Shown piece by piece: positions 16,108 to 25,034 of a stretch of DNA of 64,000 nt. Source of the stretch: JAENVU01 sp963765075 (GTDB lineage Bacteria > Actinomycetota > Acidimicrobiia > IMCC26256 > JAENVU01); the NCBI GenBank assembly GCA_963765075.1, contig CAVXVA010000008.1, positions 310,001 to 374,000 of the forward strand. Reading direction: 5' to 3'. The position numbers were made by a program, and so were the translations under genes. The notes under the pieces were generated by a model, which searched no databases, was not told the DNA's origin, and saw only the letters and a list, made by a program, of their open reading frames with translations. The number at the start of each line of letters is the position of its first letter. Within the stretch, counting starts at the first letter, position 1.

Positions 16108-17064
16108 CTACCCGGCGAAGCAGTTGGTCAGGAAGGTCGTGAGGGGCGGTGTGATCCGGGTGTCGCCCGGTGCGCCGATGAGCCGGTTCACCTCGCCATG
16201 GGTCAGGCCCCGAGCGTCGATGGTCGTGGCGGCGATGCCCGCGTTGCGGATCGTCTCCAGGAAGTCCAGTTCGATCGACACTCGGCGCGGCGCACCGCGG
16301 AACACGCCGATCATCTCGGGTATCCCGATGCCGGGCTTGACGTTGAGGGTGGCCGATGTCGTCGTGAGGTAGTCCGGCTCGTTGCCCAGCGCCACCTTCC
16401 ACTGCAGCTTCTCGCCGTCGGGATCGGCGGCACCCGCGCGCGCCTTGTCGAAGCCCTCGGTGTCGAGCGGGCCACCGCATCGCACTGCGCTGAGGTCGAG
16501 CCCTGCGCCGCGCAGGTAGTTCGGATCCACGAGCACGTTCGCGACGATGTCGGCGCCGGCCGAGTGACCGAGCACGGCGATCCGATCGGGATCACCGCCG
16601 AACTCGGTGATGTGGGCGTGGACCCACGCGATCGCTGCGGCGACATCGTCGTAGTGGTCGGGGTACTGGGCACTGGTCGCGCTCCCCGGGTCGGTCAGGC
16701 GATAGTTCACACTCACCAGCACCCAGCCGTGATCGTTGGCCCACTGCACCTTGTCGGTCATGGCGTTCGCCTTGTCGCCCACGCGATACCCGCCGCCGTG
16801 GACCCACAGCACCACGGGGAGGTTGCATCCCTCGCGCGGCGCGTGGACGTCGAGGCTGGTGAGATTGGCCGGGACGCCGGGCACCTGCTTGTAGACCACG
16901 GTCGCGCGTCGCGAAGCGACGGAACACCCGGAGGCGGGAGTGGACGTGGGTGTCGACGTGGAGGTGTCGGGCGGGCCGTCGCCGGGGAGCGCCGAGGCGC
17001 AGCCGGTGAGGGCGGCGGCGATGGCGAGCACGGTCAGCCGTCGGTGCAGTGCACTGGAAAGCAT
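16108..17064 (-). CDS. Alpha/beta-hydrolase lipoprotein (esterase/lipase family)
   Basis: 318 residues. A lipoprotein signal peptide (ALTGCAS, Cys ~22) is followed by a Thr/Ser/Pro linker and a BD-FAE/esterase-type domain: oxyanion hole WVHGGGY, nucleophile elbow LGHSAGAD, and a late His in GLTHGEV. It has the same architecture as the lipoprotein at 3726-4580, so the genome carries at least two such surface esterases. Cysteines in the mature part suggest disulfides. Substrate unknown. Confidence 0.76.
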   Translation of the reverse strand: MLSSALHRRLTVLAIAAALTGCASALPGDGPPDTSTSTPTSTPASGCSVASRRATVVYKQVPGVPANLTSLDVHAPREGCNLPVVLWVHGGGYRVGDKANAMTDKVQWANDHGWVLVSVNYRLTDPGSATSAQYPDHYDDVAAAIAWVHAHITEFGGDPDRIAVLGHSAGADIVANVLVDPNYLRGAGLDLSAVRCGGPLDTEGFDKARAGAADPDGEKLQWKVALGNEPDYLTTTSATLNVKPGIGIPEMIGVFRGAPRRVSIELDFLETIRNAGIAATTIDARGLTHGEVNRLIGAPGDTRITPPLTTFLTNCFAG

Positions 17065-17220
17065 CGTTTCATGATGCCGGACGGATATGAGCGGTCGGTG
17101 AAGCCGGCGCGAGGGTTCGGTCGAGGCGCCTCCGGGTGCATGCGGGCCCTTCGGCCCTGTTCGAAAGCGTTCAGCTTTGTCAGGCTCTCACCACTATTGC
17201 CGGGGTGCAAGGGGCGAATC

Positions 17221-18321
17221 ATGACGGTTGACTCTGCGTCGTCGGGTCGAAGCGAGGCTCTGACCGAGCGAGCGGATGTTCGAGTGTGGACGATTGCGAT
17301 GACGGTGATCGTCTTCGGCGCGCTCATCGCGGCGATCACGGCCGTGGTCTTCGCGCAGGACGCGAAAAGTGCGACGCCCAAGGCCGGCACCGGTGGGGCC
17401 GCGGCGGCCACCGGGACCGGACAGACCATCAACTTCAACGCCGATCCCCCGGCCAACTTCAAGGCGCATGCGCCGGAGGCTCCTCCCACGCCGACGGACT
17501 CCGTTCACAACATCACACTCCACATGAAGGAGAAGCGGATCGAGATCTCTCCCGGGGTCAGCCAGACGGTGTGGACCTTCGGAGACACGGTCCCGGGGCC
17601 GGTGTATCGCGGCAAGGTCGGCGACACGTTCAACTTCACGATCGTGAACGACGGCGCCCTCACCCATTCGATGGACTTCCATGCGGGCATGGTCTCGCCG
17701 AGTATCGCGATGGTGCCGATCGACCCCGGCAAATCGCACACGTACACCTTCCGCGCCAACAAGTCGGGAATCTTCATGTACCACTGCGGGACCCCACCGG
17801 TCCTGATGCACATCGCCGCGGGGATGTACGGCACCGTGATCATCGATCCGCCCGACCTCCCGAAGGTCGATCGTGAGTTCGTGATGGCGCAATCCGAGCT
17901 GTATACCGGCGCCGAGGGTGCGCTCCCGGAGATGGATCGTCTGCTTGCCGCTGACTACGACGCCGTGGTGTTCAACGGGTACGCCAACCAGTACAAGTAC
18001 TCGCCGATCCGGGTCGAGCCGAACGAGCGCGTCCGCGTGTGGGTGATCGACTTGGGTCCTTCGCAGATCAGTTCGTTCCATGTCATCGGGACGATCTTCG
18101 ACACCGTGTTCAAAGAAGGGGTATATCTCCTCGGGCCGGGTGCGCCGGACGGCGGAGCACAGGCCCTGGACCTCGCACCCGCACAGGGTGGCTTTGTGGA
18201 GTTCGTCGCCACCGAGGCGGGTGCGTATCCCTTTGTGACTCACAAGTTCAACGACGCGTCGAGGGGCGCAGTCGGGGTGTTCCAGATCGGAGACCCTCCA
18301 AGCGACGCCGCTTCCCATTGA
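17221..18321 (+). CDS. Membrane-anchored two-domain cupredoxin protein, NirK-type nitrite reductase/multicopper oxidase-like
   Basis: 366 residues with an N-terminal membrane anchor (about 24-45) and two cupredoxin domains. Residues at the Cu-nitrite-reductase sites are present: H149, D152 and H154 (THSMDFHAG), H188 and C189 (MYHCG), H197 and M202 (MHIAAGMYG), and H287 (SSFHVIG), matching type 1 (H, C, H, M) and type 2 (H, H, H) copper ligands plus the active-site Asp of NirK. ATG 17221 is chosen because the long upstream open frame lies over the opposite-strand hydrolase gene. Nitrite reductase is the best guess; a laccase-like oxidase remains possible. Confidence 0.75.
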   Translation: MTVDSASSGRSEALTERADVRVWTIAMTVIVFGALIAAITAVVFAQDAKSATPKAGTGGAAAATGTGQTINFNADPPANFKAHAPEAPPTPTDSVHNITLHMKEKRIEISPGVSQTVWTFGDTVPGPVYRGKVGDTFNFTIVNDGALTHSMDFHAGMVSPSIAMVPIDPGKSHTYTFRANKSGIFMYHCGTPPVLMHIAAGMYGTVIIDPPDLPKVDREFVMAQSELYTGAEGALPEMDRLLAADYDAVVFNGYANQYKYSPIRVEPNERVRVWVIDLGPSQISSFHVIGTIFDTVFKEGVYLLGPGAPDGGAQALDLAPAQGGFVEFVATEAGAYPFVTHKFNDASRGAVGVFQIGDPPSDAASH

Positions 18322-18363
18322 GTCACCGGTACGAGAAGGTGCGCCTGGTGGCTGGATTCGCGA

Positions 18364-18666
18364 TCAGTGTTCGGGCAGTAGGTCGTCGGTCAGACTGGTG
18401 AACCAGGCGTCTTCGGCCGCGACCGTGGTCGCGGCGACCGGAGCAGGTTGGAACTCGACCGCGGCGTCGGGTGCGGTCAGATCGTCGGTCGTCACCGGCG
18501 GTGCCGCGGCCGCCGGGGCATCGGACTGCAGCAGCGCCAGCCAGTCGTCGTCGATGGCGTTCGCCGCCTTCGCCTGCCAGAACGCGTCGTCGTTGGTCGG
18601 ATCGTTGGTGGTTTCGGAGCCGGCGGCGTCCACCGACTCGTCGTCGGTGCTGGTGGTTCTTCGCAT
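18364..18666 (-). CDS. Small acidic Ala/Thr-rich protein, hypothetical
   Basis: A 100-residue product rich in Asp, Ala and Thr with no recognised domain, signal peptide or membrane segment. Phrases such as DDAFWQAKAANAIDDDWLALL suggest an amphipathic helix followed by a disordered Ala/Pro linker and a second short helix (EDAWFTSLTDDLLPEH). The two Trp-containing acidic motifs resemble docking peptides. No clear ribosome site is seen at ATG 18666, so confidence that it is a gene is only moderate. Confidence 0.4.
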   Translation of the reverse strand: MRRTTSTDDESVDAAGSETTNDPTNDDAFWQAKAANAIDDDWLALLQSDAPAAAAPPVTTDDLTAPDAAVEFQPAPVAATTVAAEDAWFTSLTDDLLPEH

Positions 18667-18735
18667 TGGCGTGGTATCGGCAGATGATCGGTCGAAACTG
18701 AATCGAGTGTCGCCGGGAGGTTCCCCACCGATTCC

Positions 18736-19881
18736 CTACCGTTTCGGCGGCTTTGGTTCCTTCGGCAGGCCGAGAATGCGTTCACCGATGATGTTGCGTT
18801 GGATCTGACTCGTCCCGCCGGCAATCCGGGCGCCGGGGGCGGAGAGCAGTCCGTCGGCGGCGGGACCGGCGAGCATGCCATTGGCTCCGGCGGCCGCGCT
18901 GCGCTGGACTGCGGTGTCGAACATCAACTCGGTGGTACCGAGTTTTGCGATCGACGCGAGGACCGATGCCACGGGACCCTGGCGTTGGCCCATGACCTTC
19001 AGGCTCGACCCGCGGATCCAGAGATCGGTCAGCGCCTGGCGACCGATGGGATCGAGGTCGACGCCCAGCGCAAGCATGGCGTCGAGGCGGCGTTGGAACG
19101 CGATACCCGCCGCGCCGATGTACCCGCGTTCGTTGGTGAGCGCCGACATCGCGACCGTCCACCCCATGCCCTCGGGTCCCAGGAGCGCGTCCGCCGGGAG
19201 CTCGAGGTCGGTCAGGAATACCTCGTCGAACTCGGCGCCGCCGTTCATCTGGCGCAGCGCGCGGGTCTCCACGCCGGCCGCATGCATGTCGATGAGGAAG
19301 AACGAGATCCCGCGGTGGCTCGGGGCGCCGGGGTCGGTGCGGGCCAGCAGGATGCCGCGGTCCGCGATGCGACCGTTGGAGCACCACATCTTCTGCCCGT
19401 TGACGATCCAGCGGTCGCCGTCGGCCTCGGCACGCGTGGCCAGCGACGCCAGATCCGAACCGGCTTCGGGTTCGGAGAACAGCTGACACCAGACCCGCGC
19501 GCCGCTCAGGATCAGGGGAAGCTCCGCCGCACACTGCTCGGGCGTGCCGTACGCCAGGAGGGCACCGGCCGTCAGGACGTTGCCGACCATGTTCAGCACC
19601 GGCGGCACTTCGGCGATCGCACAGGCGGTCACCCATGCACCGGTGTGCTCGGGGGTCAGGCCGCGGCCGCCATATTCAACCGGCCAATGAATACCTGCGA
19701 AACCGGCCTTCAGGAGCTGGGCCTGCCAGGCCCGGCCGGCGTCGGCAAGATCCGCCGGGAGAATCGCGCCGTAGTCGCGAGGTGCTTTCGAACGGTGGGC
19801 GTCGAGCCAGTTTGTGGCGGTTCGGGCGAACTCGTCGACGGTGATCACGGCGCGCAGCGTAGGCCGATCGTAAGGGTCCAT
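18736..19881 (-). CDS. Acyl-CoA dehydrogenase
   Basis: About 381 residues. Family markers: FAGIHWPVEYGGRGLTPEH, CQLFSEPEAGSDLASLATRA (FAD/substrate strand), NGQKMWCSNGRIADRGILLART, and C-terminal PGARIAGGTSQIQRNIIGERILGLPKE. Start ATG 19881 (MDPYDRP) is preferred; the frame stays open to 20229 but that extension covers the opposite-strand gene at 19940. No good ribosome site is seen, so the start is uncertain. It stands alone; in vivo it would need ETF as electron acceptor. Chain-length preference unknown. Confidence 0.82.
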   Translation of the reverse strand: MDPYDRPTLRAVITVDEFARTATNWLDAHRSKAPRDYGAILPADLADAGRAWQAQLLKAGFAGIHWPVEYGGRGLTPEHTGAWVTACAIAEVPPVLNMVGNVLTAGALLAYGTPEQCAAELPLILSGARVWCQLFSEPEAGSDLASLATRAEADGDRWIVNGQKMWCSNGRIADRGILLARTDPGAPSHRGISFFLIDMHAAGVETRALRQMNGGAEFDEVFLTDLELPADALLGPEGMGWTVAMSALTNERGYIGAAGIAFQRRLDAMLALGVDLDPIGRQALTDLWIRGSSLKVMGQRQGPVASVLASIAKLGTTELMFDTAVQRSAAAGANGMLAGPAADGLLSAPGARIAGGTSQIQRNIIGERILGLPKEPKPPKR

Positions 19882-19939
19882 CAGCGGGGTCGAATCCGGG
19901 GTTACGTTCTTGCGGTTCGGGGCGACCGGGGAGACGGGC

Positions 19940-20260
19940 ATGTTCGGATTCGGGCGACGGCGGCGACAAGAACGTGACGAGTTCCTACTCGTACACTCCA
20001 AGATCGCGGCGATCCACGGCGACCTCTTGCGACGGGACGAAGAGCTGATCGACGCGCTCTCCAACCTGACGAGCGCGACCGACCGGGTCGGCGAGCGGTT
20101 GGAGTCGGAGACGTCGGCGCTCGCGGTGCTGCACCGCATGATCGAAAGTCGCGACCAACCGGCGATCGATCTCACCAAGGAACGCGTGCTCGGTGGTTCG
20201 GTCTCGGTCGACGACGACCTCCCGGACAACCCTACGTTCGTCTCTCGCCGGATCTACTGA
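19940..20260 (+). CDS. Small coiled-coil protein, hypothetical
   Basis: About 106 residues. A basic N-terminus (FGFGRRRRQER) is followed by a helical region with heptad-like hydrophobics (LLVHSKIAAIHGDLLRRDEELIDALSNLTSATDRVGERLESETSALAVLHRMIES). GGGGAG upstream of ATG 19940 is a good ribosome site. No domain recognised. It may form a small helical bundle or bind nucleic acid or membrane through the Arg cluster; that is speculation. It is next to another small helical protein gene. Confidence 0.5.
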   Translation: MFGFGRRRRQERDEFLLVHSKIAAIHGDLLRRDEELIDALSNLTSATDRVGERLESETSALAVLHRMIESRDQPAIDLTKERVLGGSVSVDDDLPDNPTFVSRRIY

Positions 20261-20346
20261 GCCATCTCCCGATTCGATCGGGACTTTCGCCACTGGTCCG
20301 GCGCGGGTGACGCGTCCAGAGTCGAGGGGACAACGAAGGAGTCCTC

Positions 20347-20718
20347 ATGACTGATACCGCCACCGAACGCAGTGAAGCCGTCGAAGAACTGACCACGAAA
20401 CTCCGTGAGGTCGAACACCTCATGGTCGAGTTGGGGCGCGACACGGTCGATGCTTTGGTCGATGCGGCGCGTGCCCGGGTCGACACACTCAGGGTGCGAC
20501 TGGATCTTGGCCGGATGGAGGCGCGCGATGAGCTCGCCGCACCATTGGACGAGGCCGAGCACACGATCGGCCAGGTCCGGGAGCGCTTCGAGTCGCTGTC
20601 GCATGAATCAGCCGACGTGGGGACCGCACTGGCCGAGGGTGTGCGCAGCGCTCGCGCCGATCTGCAGGCCGCGGTCGAGATGGCCCAGGAGCGAATCGAA
20701 GCTGACGCGGGTTCTTAG
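20347..20718 (+). CDS. Amphipathic helical (apolipoprotein-like) small protein, hypothetical
   Basis: 123 residues, nearly all predicted helix, with long Glu/Arg/Ala-rich heptads (EELTTKLREVEHLMVELGRDTVDALVDAARARVDTLRVRLDLGRMEARDELAAPLDEAE). An AAGGAG ribosome site precedes ATG 20347. The composition resembles phasin-, ATP-synthase-b- or apolipophorin-like helical proteins that coat lipid or polymer surfaces, but no specific family is certain. Its stop overlaps, tail to tail, the stop of the ABC exporter gene by four bases. Confidence 0.6.
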   Translation: MTDTATERSEAVEELTTKLREVEHLMVELGRDTVDALVDAARARVDTLRVRLDLGRMEARDELAAPLDEAEHTIGQVRERFESLSHESADVGTALAEGVRSARADLQAAVEMAQERIEADAGS

Positions 20719-22589
20719 GCCACTTCGACGGCCGGTGCGGCGAACTGCGCGTTGTACAAGCGGGCATAGGCACCGTTCGCCGCCAACAGGGTTTCGTGAT
20801 TGCCCTGTTCCATGATCTGGCCGTTCTCCATCACGAGGATGATGTCGGCGTCGCGGATCGTCGAGAGCCGGTGCGCGATCACGAAACTCGTACGGTTCGA
20901 TCGCAGCGCGGCCATGGCCCGTTGGATCAGCACCTCGGTGCGGGTGTCGACCGAACTCGTGGCCTCATCGAGAATCAGGATGGTCGGGTTAGCGAGAAAC
21001 GCGCGGGCAATGGTCAGCAACTGCTTCTCGCCGGCGCTGACGCTTCCGCCTTCGTCGTCGACCCGGGTGTCGTAGCCCAGCGGGAGCGAGTGCACGAACC
21101 GATCGACGTAGGTGGCCCGGGCGGCTTCGAGGATCTCCGCTTCGGTGGCGTCGAGGTTCCCGTACGCGATGTTCTCGCGGATGGTCCCACCGAACATCCA
21201 CGTGTCTTGGAGGACCATGCCCATGTTGGAGCGGAGATCCCGGCGGCGCATCTTCGAGATGTCGATCCCGTCGAGGGTGATGGCACCGCCGTCGAGTTCG
21301 TAGAAGCGCATCAGGAGGTTGACCAGGGTGGTCTTGCCGGCGCCGGTGGGTCCGACGATGGCGATCGTCTGGCCGGGTTCGGCCACGAGCGAGAGATCCT
21401 CGATGAGGGGTTGGTCCTTCAGGTACGAGAACGACACGTGGTCGAACTCGACCCGACCCTTCGGGTCCAGGTCCTCCAGCGGAACTGCTTCCTCTTCCAC
21501 ATCTTCTTCGGCATCGAGGAGTTCGAAGACGCGTTCTGCGGATGCGATTCCCGACTGCATCACGTTGATCATCGATGCGAGCTGGGTCATCGGTTGGGTG
21601 AACTGACGTGAGTACTGGATGAAGGCCTGGATGTCGCCGATGGTCATCTGGCCCGACGACACGCGCAGCCCGCCGACCAACGCGATCGCCACATAGTTGA
21701 GGTTGCCGAAGAACATCATGGCGGGCTGAATCGCGCCGGAGATGAACTCCGCGGCATAGCTCGCCTTGAACAACTCTTCGTTCTTGTCGTTGAACTTCGC
21801 TTCGATGTCGCGTTGTCGGCCGAAGACTTTGACGAGCGAGTGACCGGTGAAGGCCTCCTCGACCTGTGCGTTCAACGTTCCGGTGTGCCGCCATTGGTCG
21901 ACGAACTTCTGCTTCGACCGCTTGGTGATCATCTTCATCGTGAAGATCGAGATCGGAATCGTGACCGTCGCGACCAGTGCGAGGAGCGGCGAGATCGTGA
22001 ACATCATGATCAGCACGCCGACAATGCTGAGCGACGACGTGAGCAGTTGGCTCATGGTCTGCTGCAGGCTCTGCGCGAGGTTGTCGATGTCGTTGGTGAC
22101 GCGGCTCAACATGTCGCCGCGGGGTTGGCGGTCGACATAGCGCAGCGGCATCCGGTGCAACTTGTCTTCGACGTCGGACCGGAGGCGGAACATCGCCCGC
22201 TGCACCACGCCGGCCAGCATGTACGACTGAACGAACGACAGGCTCGCCGAGACGATGTAGATGCCGAGGACGATCACGAGGCGAGTGTGCAGGTCGCCGA
22301 AGGGGATGCCCTTCCCTCCGTATACGCCCTGCACGATCATGTTGGTGGCACCGCCGAGCAGCTTCGGAGCGATGACCATCAGGCTCACGCTGGCCACCGC
22401 GAGGCTGAGGACGGCAAACACGCCGAACGCCTCGGGGCGGAGGCGGGCCGCGAGGCGCCGGGTCGACGTCTTGAAGTCCTTCGATCGTTCGAGTGGCATC
22501 CCCGCCGCGCCGAAGCGGCCACCGAAGCCACCACGGGCCTCCTCGGCGGGTGGCTTCACCACGGGCTCGGCCGGTGTCGGTTCGCCCAT
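20715..22589 (-). CDS. ABC exporter half-transporter, catalytically competent subunit
   Basis: 624 residues: N-terminal extension, a six-helix exporter domain (about 60-350) and a C-terminal nucleotide-binding domain. NBD motifs: Walker A GPTGAGKTT, signature VSAGEKQLL (a variant of LSGGQ), Walker B TILILDEATSSVDT with the catalytic Glu, and the switch His in VIAHRLSTIRDAD. Its start touches the stop of the upstream half-transporter (TGATG), so the two should be made together and form a heterodimer of the LmrCD/TM287-288 type, exporting drugs, lipids or peptides. Confidence 0.87.
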   Translation of the reverse strand: MGEPTPAEPVVKPPAEEARGGFGGRFGAAGMPLERSKDFKTSTRRLAARLRPEAFGVFAVLSLAVASVSLMVIAPKLLGGATNMIVQGVYGGKGIPFGDLHTRLVIVLGIYIVSASLSFVQSYMLAGVVQRAMFRLRSDVEDKLHRMPLRYVDRQPRGDMLSRVTNDIDNLAQSLQQTMSQLLTSSLSIVGVLIMMFTISPLLALVATVTIPISIFTMKMITKRSKQKFVDQWRHTGTLNAQVEEAFTGHSLVKVFGRQRDIEAKFNDKNEELFKASYAAEFISGAIQPAMMFFGNLNYVAIALVGGLRVSSGQMTIGDIQAFIQYSRQFTQPMTQLASMINVMQSGIASAERVFELLDAEEDVEEEAVPLEDLDPKGRVEFDHVSFSYLKDQPLIEDLSLVAEPGQTIAIVGPTGAGKTTLVNLLMRFYELDGGAITLDGIDISKMRRRDLRSNMGMVLQDTWMFGGTIRENIAYGNLDATEAEILEAARATYVDRFVHSLPLGYDTRVDDEGGSVSAGEKQLLTIARAFLANPTILILDEATSSVDTRTEVLIQRAMAALRSNRTSFVIAHRLSTIRDADIILVMENGQIMEQGNHETLLAANGAYARLYNAQFAAPAVEVA

Positions 22590-24322
22590 CAGGCTGCCTC
22601 CTCCGCGGTGAGTTGGGAGGCCACGATCTCTTGGTACGTAGGACAGTGTTCCAACAGTTCGTCATGCGTTCCGAGCCCGACCTGACGCCCGTCTTCGATG
22701 ACGAGGATCTGATCTGCAGTGCGAATCGTGGACACCCGCTGCGCCACGATCACCGTCACGGCGTCCTCGACCACGGGCATGAGCGCGGCGCGCAGCTGCG
22801 CATCGGTCGCGAGGTCGAGGGCCGAGAAGGAGTCGTCGAACAGGAAGATGCCCGGCCGGCGCACGAGCGCCCGGGCGATGGCGAGTCGCTGACGTTGTCC
22901 GCCGGACACATTGGACCCACCCTGGGCGATGCGAGCGTCGAGGCCGCCGGGCATCGAACTCACGAAGCTCTTGGCCTGGGCCACGCTGAGTGCGCCCCAG
23001 AGCTGCTCGTCGGTTGCATCCGGGTCCGCGTGACGCAGGTTGCTCTCGACGGTGCCGGTGAAGAGGTACGGCTTCTGGGGCACGAGACCGATCCGGCTCC
23101 AGAGCAACTCGGGCTCGATGTCGCGCACGTTCACGCCGTCGACGAGCACGTCGCCGCCGGTCGCATCGAACAGCCGCGGGATCAGGTTCAACAGGGTGGT
23201 CTTCCCCGCCCCGGTGCTGCCGATGATCGCAGTGGTCTGGCCCGCCTCGGCTCGGAACGAGATGTCACACAGCACCGGGTGTTCGGCGCCGGGGTACTTG
23301 AACTCGACGTTGCGAAACTCGAGCGAACTCCTCGGCGCCAGGGTCGTGACGGGGTTCGCCGGAGGTACGACAGAAGTCTCGGCGTTGAGAATCTCCTGGA
23401 TGCGCTCGGCGCTGACCGACGCACGGGGGGCCATCACCGCGACGAAGGTCGCCATCATCACCGACATCAAGATTTGGATGAGGTAGCTGAGGAATGCAAT
23501 CAACGCACCGACCTGCATGTGGCCGGCGTCGATGCGGTTCGCTCCCAGCCAGATCGCCGCAACGCTCGATGCGTTGAGCACCAACATCACGGTGGGGAAC
23601 ATGAACGCCATGAGCCGACCCGCGCGCAGTGAGGTCATCGTGAGTTCGTCGTTCGCTCCCGCGAATCGGTTGGCTTCATGGGGCTCGCGCACGAAGGCGC
23701 GGACGACGCGCATGCCGCTGATCTGCTCGCGCAGGACTTCGTTGATCCGGTCGATGCGCTCCTGCATCACCTGGAACTGGGGAACCATGCGCACGATCAC
23801 GAGGCCCACCGCGATGATGAGTACCGGCACGCTCACGAGGAGCAGCAACGACAGCGAACCGTCCTCGCGGACGGCCATGATGGCCCCGCCGATGATGGTG
23901 ATCGGCGCGGCGACGAGCAGGGTGCAGGACATCAGTACGAGCACCTGCACCTGGGTCACGTCGTTCGTGATGCGGGTGATCAGTGATGGCGCGCCGAACG
24001 CGGCGACGTCCTGGGCGGAGAAGTCTGTGACCCGGTGGAACAAGCCGTCGCGCACGTCGCGGCCGAAGGCCATCGCCGCCCGCGCGCCGTAGTACACCGC
24101 GGCGACCGCGAACACGACCTGCACCAGGGTCACCGCGAGCATGATGCCGCCCATGCGCCAGATGTAGCCGGTGTCGTTGCGCACGATCCCTTTGTCGATG
24201 ATGTCGGCGTTGAGCGTCGGCAGGAGGAGCGTTCCCATCGTCTGGACGAAGGTGAGTCCGAGCACGACGAGCAACAGGCCGCGGTAGCGCACCAGGTAGG
24301 TACGGAGGAGGCCGATCAGCAC
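22589..24322 (-). CDS. ABC exporter half-transporter with degenerate catalytic site
   Basis: 577 residues: six-helix transmembrane domain followed by an NBD with Walker A GSTGAGKTT, signature NVSGGQRQRLA and Walker B GIFLFDDSFSALD, in which Asp replaces the catalytic Glu. The switch region reads VAQRVSTIRTAD with Gln replacing His. This loss in one subunit, paired with an intact site in the downstream partner, is the hallmark of heterodimeric exporters with one degenerate ATP site. Its start overlaps the end of the TetR gene by seven bases, placing all three in one operon. Confidence 0.87.
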   Translation of the reverse strand: MLIGLLRTYLVRYRGLLLVVLGLTFVQTMGTLLLPTLNADIIDKGIVRNDTGYIWRMGGIMLAVTLVQVVFAVAAVYYGARAAMAFGRDVRDGLFHRVTDFSAQDVAAFGAPSLITRITNDVTQVQVLVLMSCTLLVAAPITIIGGAIMAVREDGSLSLLLLVSVPVLIIAVGLVIVRMVPQFQVMQERIDRINEVLREQISGMRVVRAFVREPHEANRFAGANDELTMTSLRAGRLMAFMFPTVMLVLNASSVAAIWLGANRIDAGHMQVGALIAFLSYLIQILMSVMMATFVAVMAPRASVSAERIQEILNAETSVVPPANPVTTLAPRSSLEFRNVEFKYPGAEHPVLCDISFRAEAGQTTAIIGSTGAGKTTLLNLIPRLFDATGGDVLVDGVNVRDIEPELLWSRIGLVPQKPYLFTGTVESNLRHADPDATDEQLWGALSVAQAKSFVSSMPGGLDARIAQGGSNVSGGQRQRLAIARALVRRPGIFLFDDSFSALDLATDAQLRAALMPVVEDAVTVIVAQRVSTIRTADQILVIEDGRQVGLGTHDELLEHCPTYQEIVASQLTAEEAA

Positions 24323-24966
24323 GATGATCCCTTCGGCGTGTGCGATCCGTTGACGCGGATACCGTCGAGCAGGACGGTGACGATCTCTTCGGAGCTCAGC
24401 GGCTCATCGAGCAGGAGCGCGGGGTGGGTGCCGGAGATTGTGAGGCCGCGAAGCAGATGCGCGGCTTCGAGCGGGGTACGGCGCAGCTGGTCGCGATCGG
24501 GTTCGAAGACCGCGGCGATCTTCCCGAGGTCCGTCGATTTCGCCGCCATCGGAAGGTTCGCCGGGGTCGAGCTCATCATCTCGATCGCGGTGCGCAGCCG
24601 CATGACGTCGGCCACTCGTCGGCGCAGGATCTCGACCGCCGCGATCAGCCGGGGTTCGAGGGGCAGGGAGGGGTTGATCGCATCGAGTGCGGCGTCCACC
24701 GCGCGGGCATCCAGCGCGGCCGCCAAGACCGCAGTGAGGAGCGCGTCCTTGTCGGGAAACGCTCGGAAGATCGTCCCTTCGGCGATGCCGGCGGCCTCGG
24801 CGATCTGGCGGGTCGTGACCGCGGCGCCGTGGTCGAGGATGAGTGGCAGCGTGGCCGCCACGATCCGGGCCCGACGCTCCTCCGGCGGCAGTGCGGCGGC
24901 GCGCGATCGGGCTGGGCCCTCCACGAGGGTTTCGGGCGGTTCGCGCAGTGTGCGGGGGGAGGACAC
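24316..24966 (-). CDS. TetR-family transcriptional repressor
   Basis: About 216 residues. The N-terminal HTH is clear: RRARIVAATLPLILDHGAAVTTRQIAEAAGIAEGTIFRAFPDKDALLTAVL at about 33-83. The C-terminal ligand domain is unassigned. It is the first gene of the operon with the ABC exporter and starts (GTG 24966) 15 bp from a perfect-arm palindrome at 24981-25002, so it most likely represses its own operon and releases it on binding an exported compound. Confidence 0.87.
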   Translation of the reverse strand: MSSPRTLREPPETLVEGPARSRAAALPPEERRARIVAATLPLILDHGAAVTTRQIAEAAGIAEGTIFRAFPDKDALLTAVLAAALDARAVDAALDAINPSLPLEPRLIAAVEILRRRVADVMRLRTAIEMMSSTPANLPMAAKSTDLGKIAAVFEPDRDQLRRTPLEAAHLLRGLTISGTHPALLLDEPLSSEEIVTVLLDGIRVNGSHTPKGSSC

Positions 24967-24980
24967 GGAGCGTGAACTTA

Positions 24981-25002
24981 GATGAGTGAGTGCTCACTCA
25001 TC
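24981..25002. promoter_or_regulatory. TetR operator: 10-bp-arm palindrome
   Basis: GATGAGTGAG-TG-CTCACTCATC has perfect 10-bp arms and a 2-bp spacer, immediately upstream of the TetR gene start. This TGAGTG/CACTCA type of site is common before TetR-regulated actinobacterial operons. It lies between the TetR gene and the VOC gene that ends at 25035 on the same strand. Confidence 0.7.
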
Positions 25003-25034
25003 CACTTCAGCACCCCCAATGGTGTGGTCAAAGG

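Noticed and set aside
16198..17220. A 5' extension of the NirK-like gene by about 340 codons
   Set aside because: It runs antisense over the lipoprotein esterase; ATG 17221 directly precedes a membrane-anchor-like N-terminus.
20989..22665. A 558-codon ORF overlapping the ABC exporter genes
   Set aside because: Arg/His/Pro-rich frame shadow of two clearly recognisable transporter genes.
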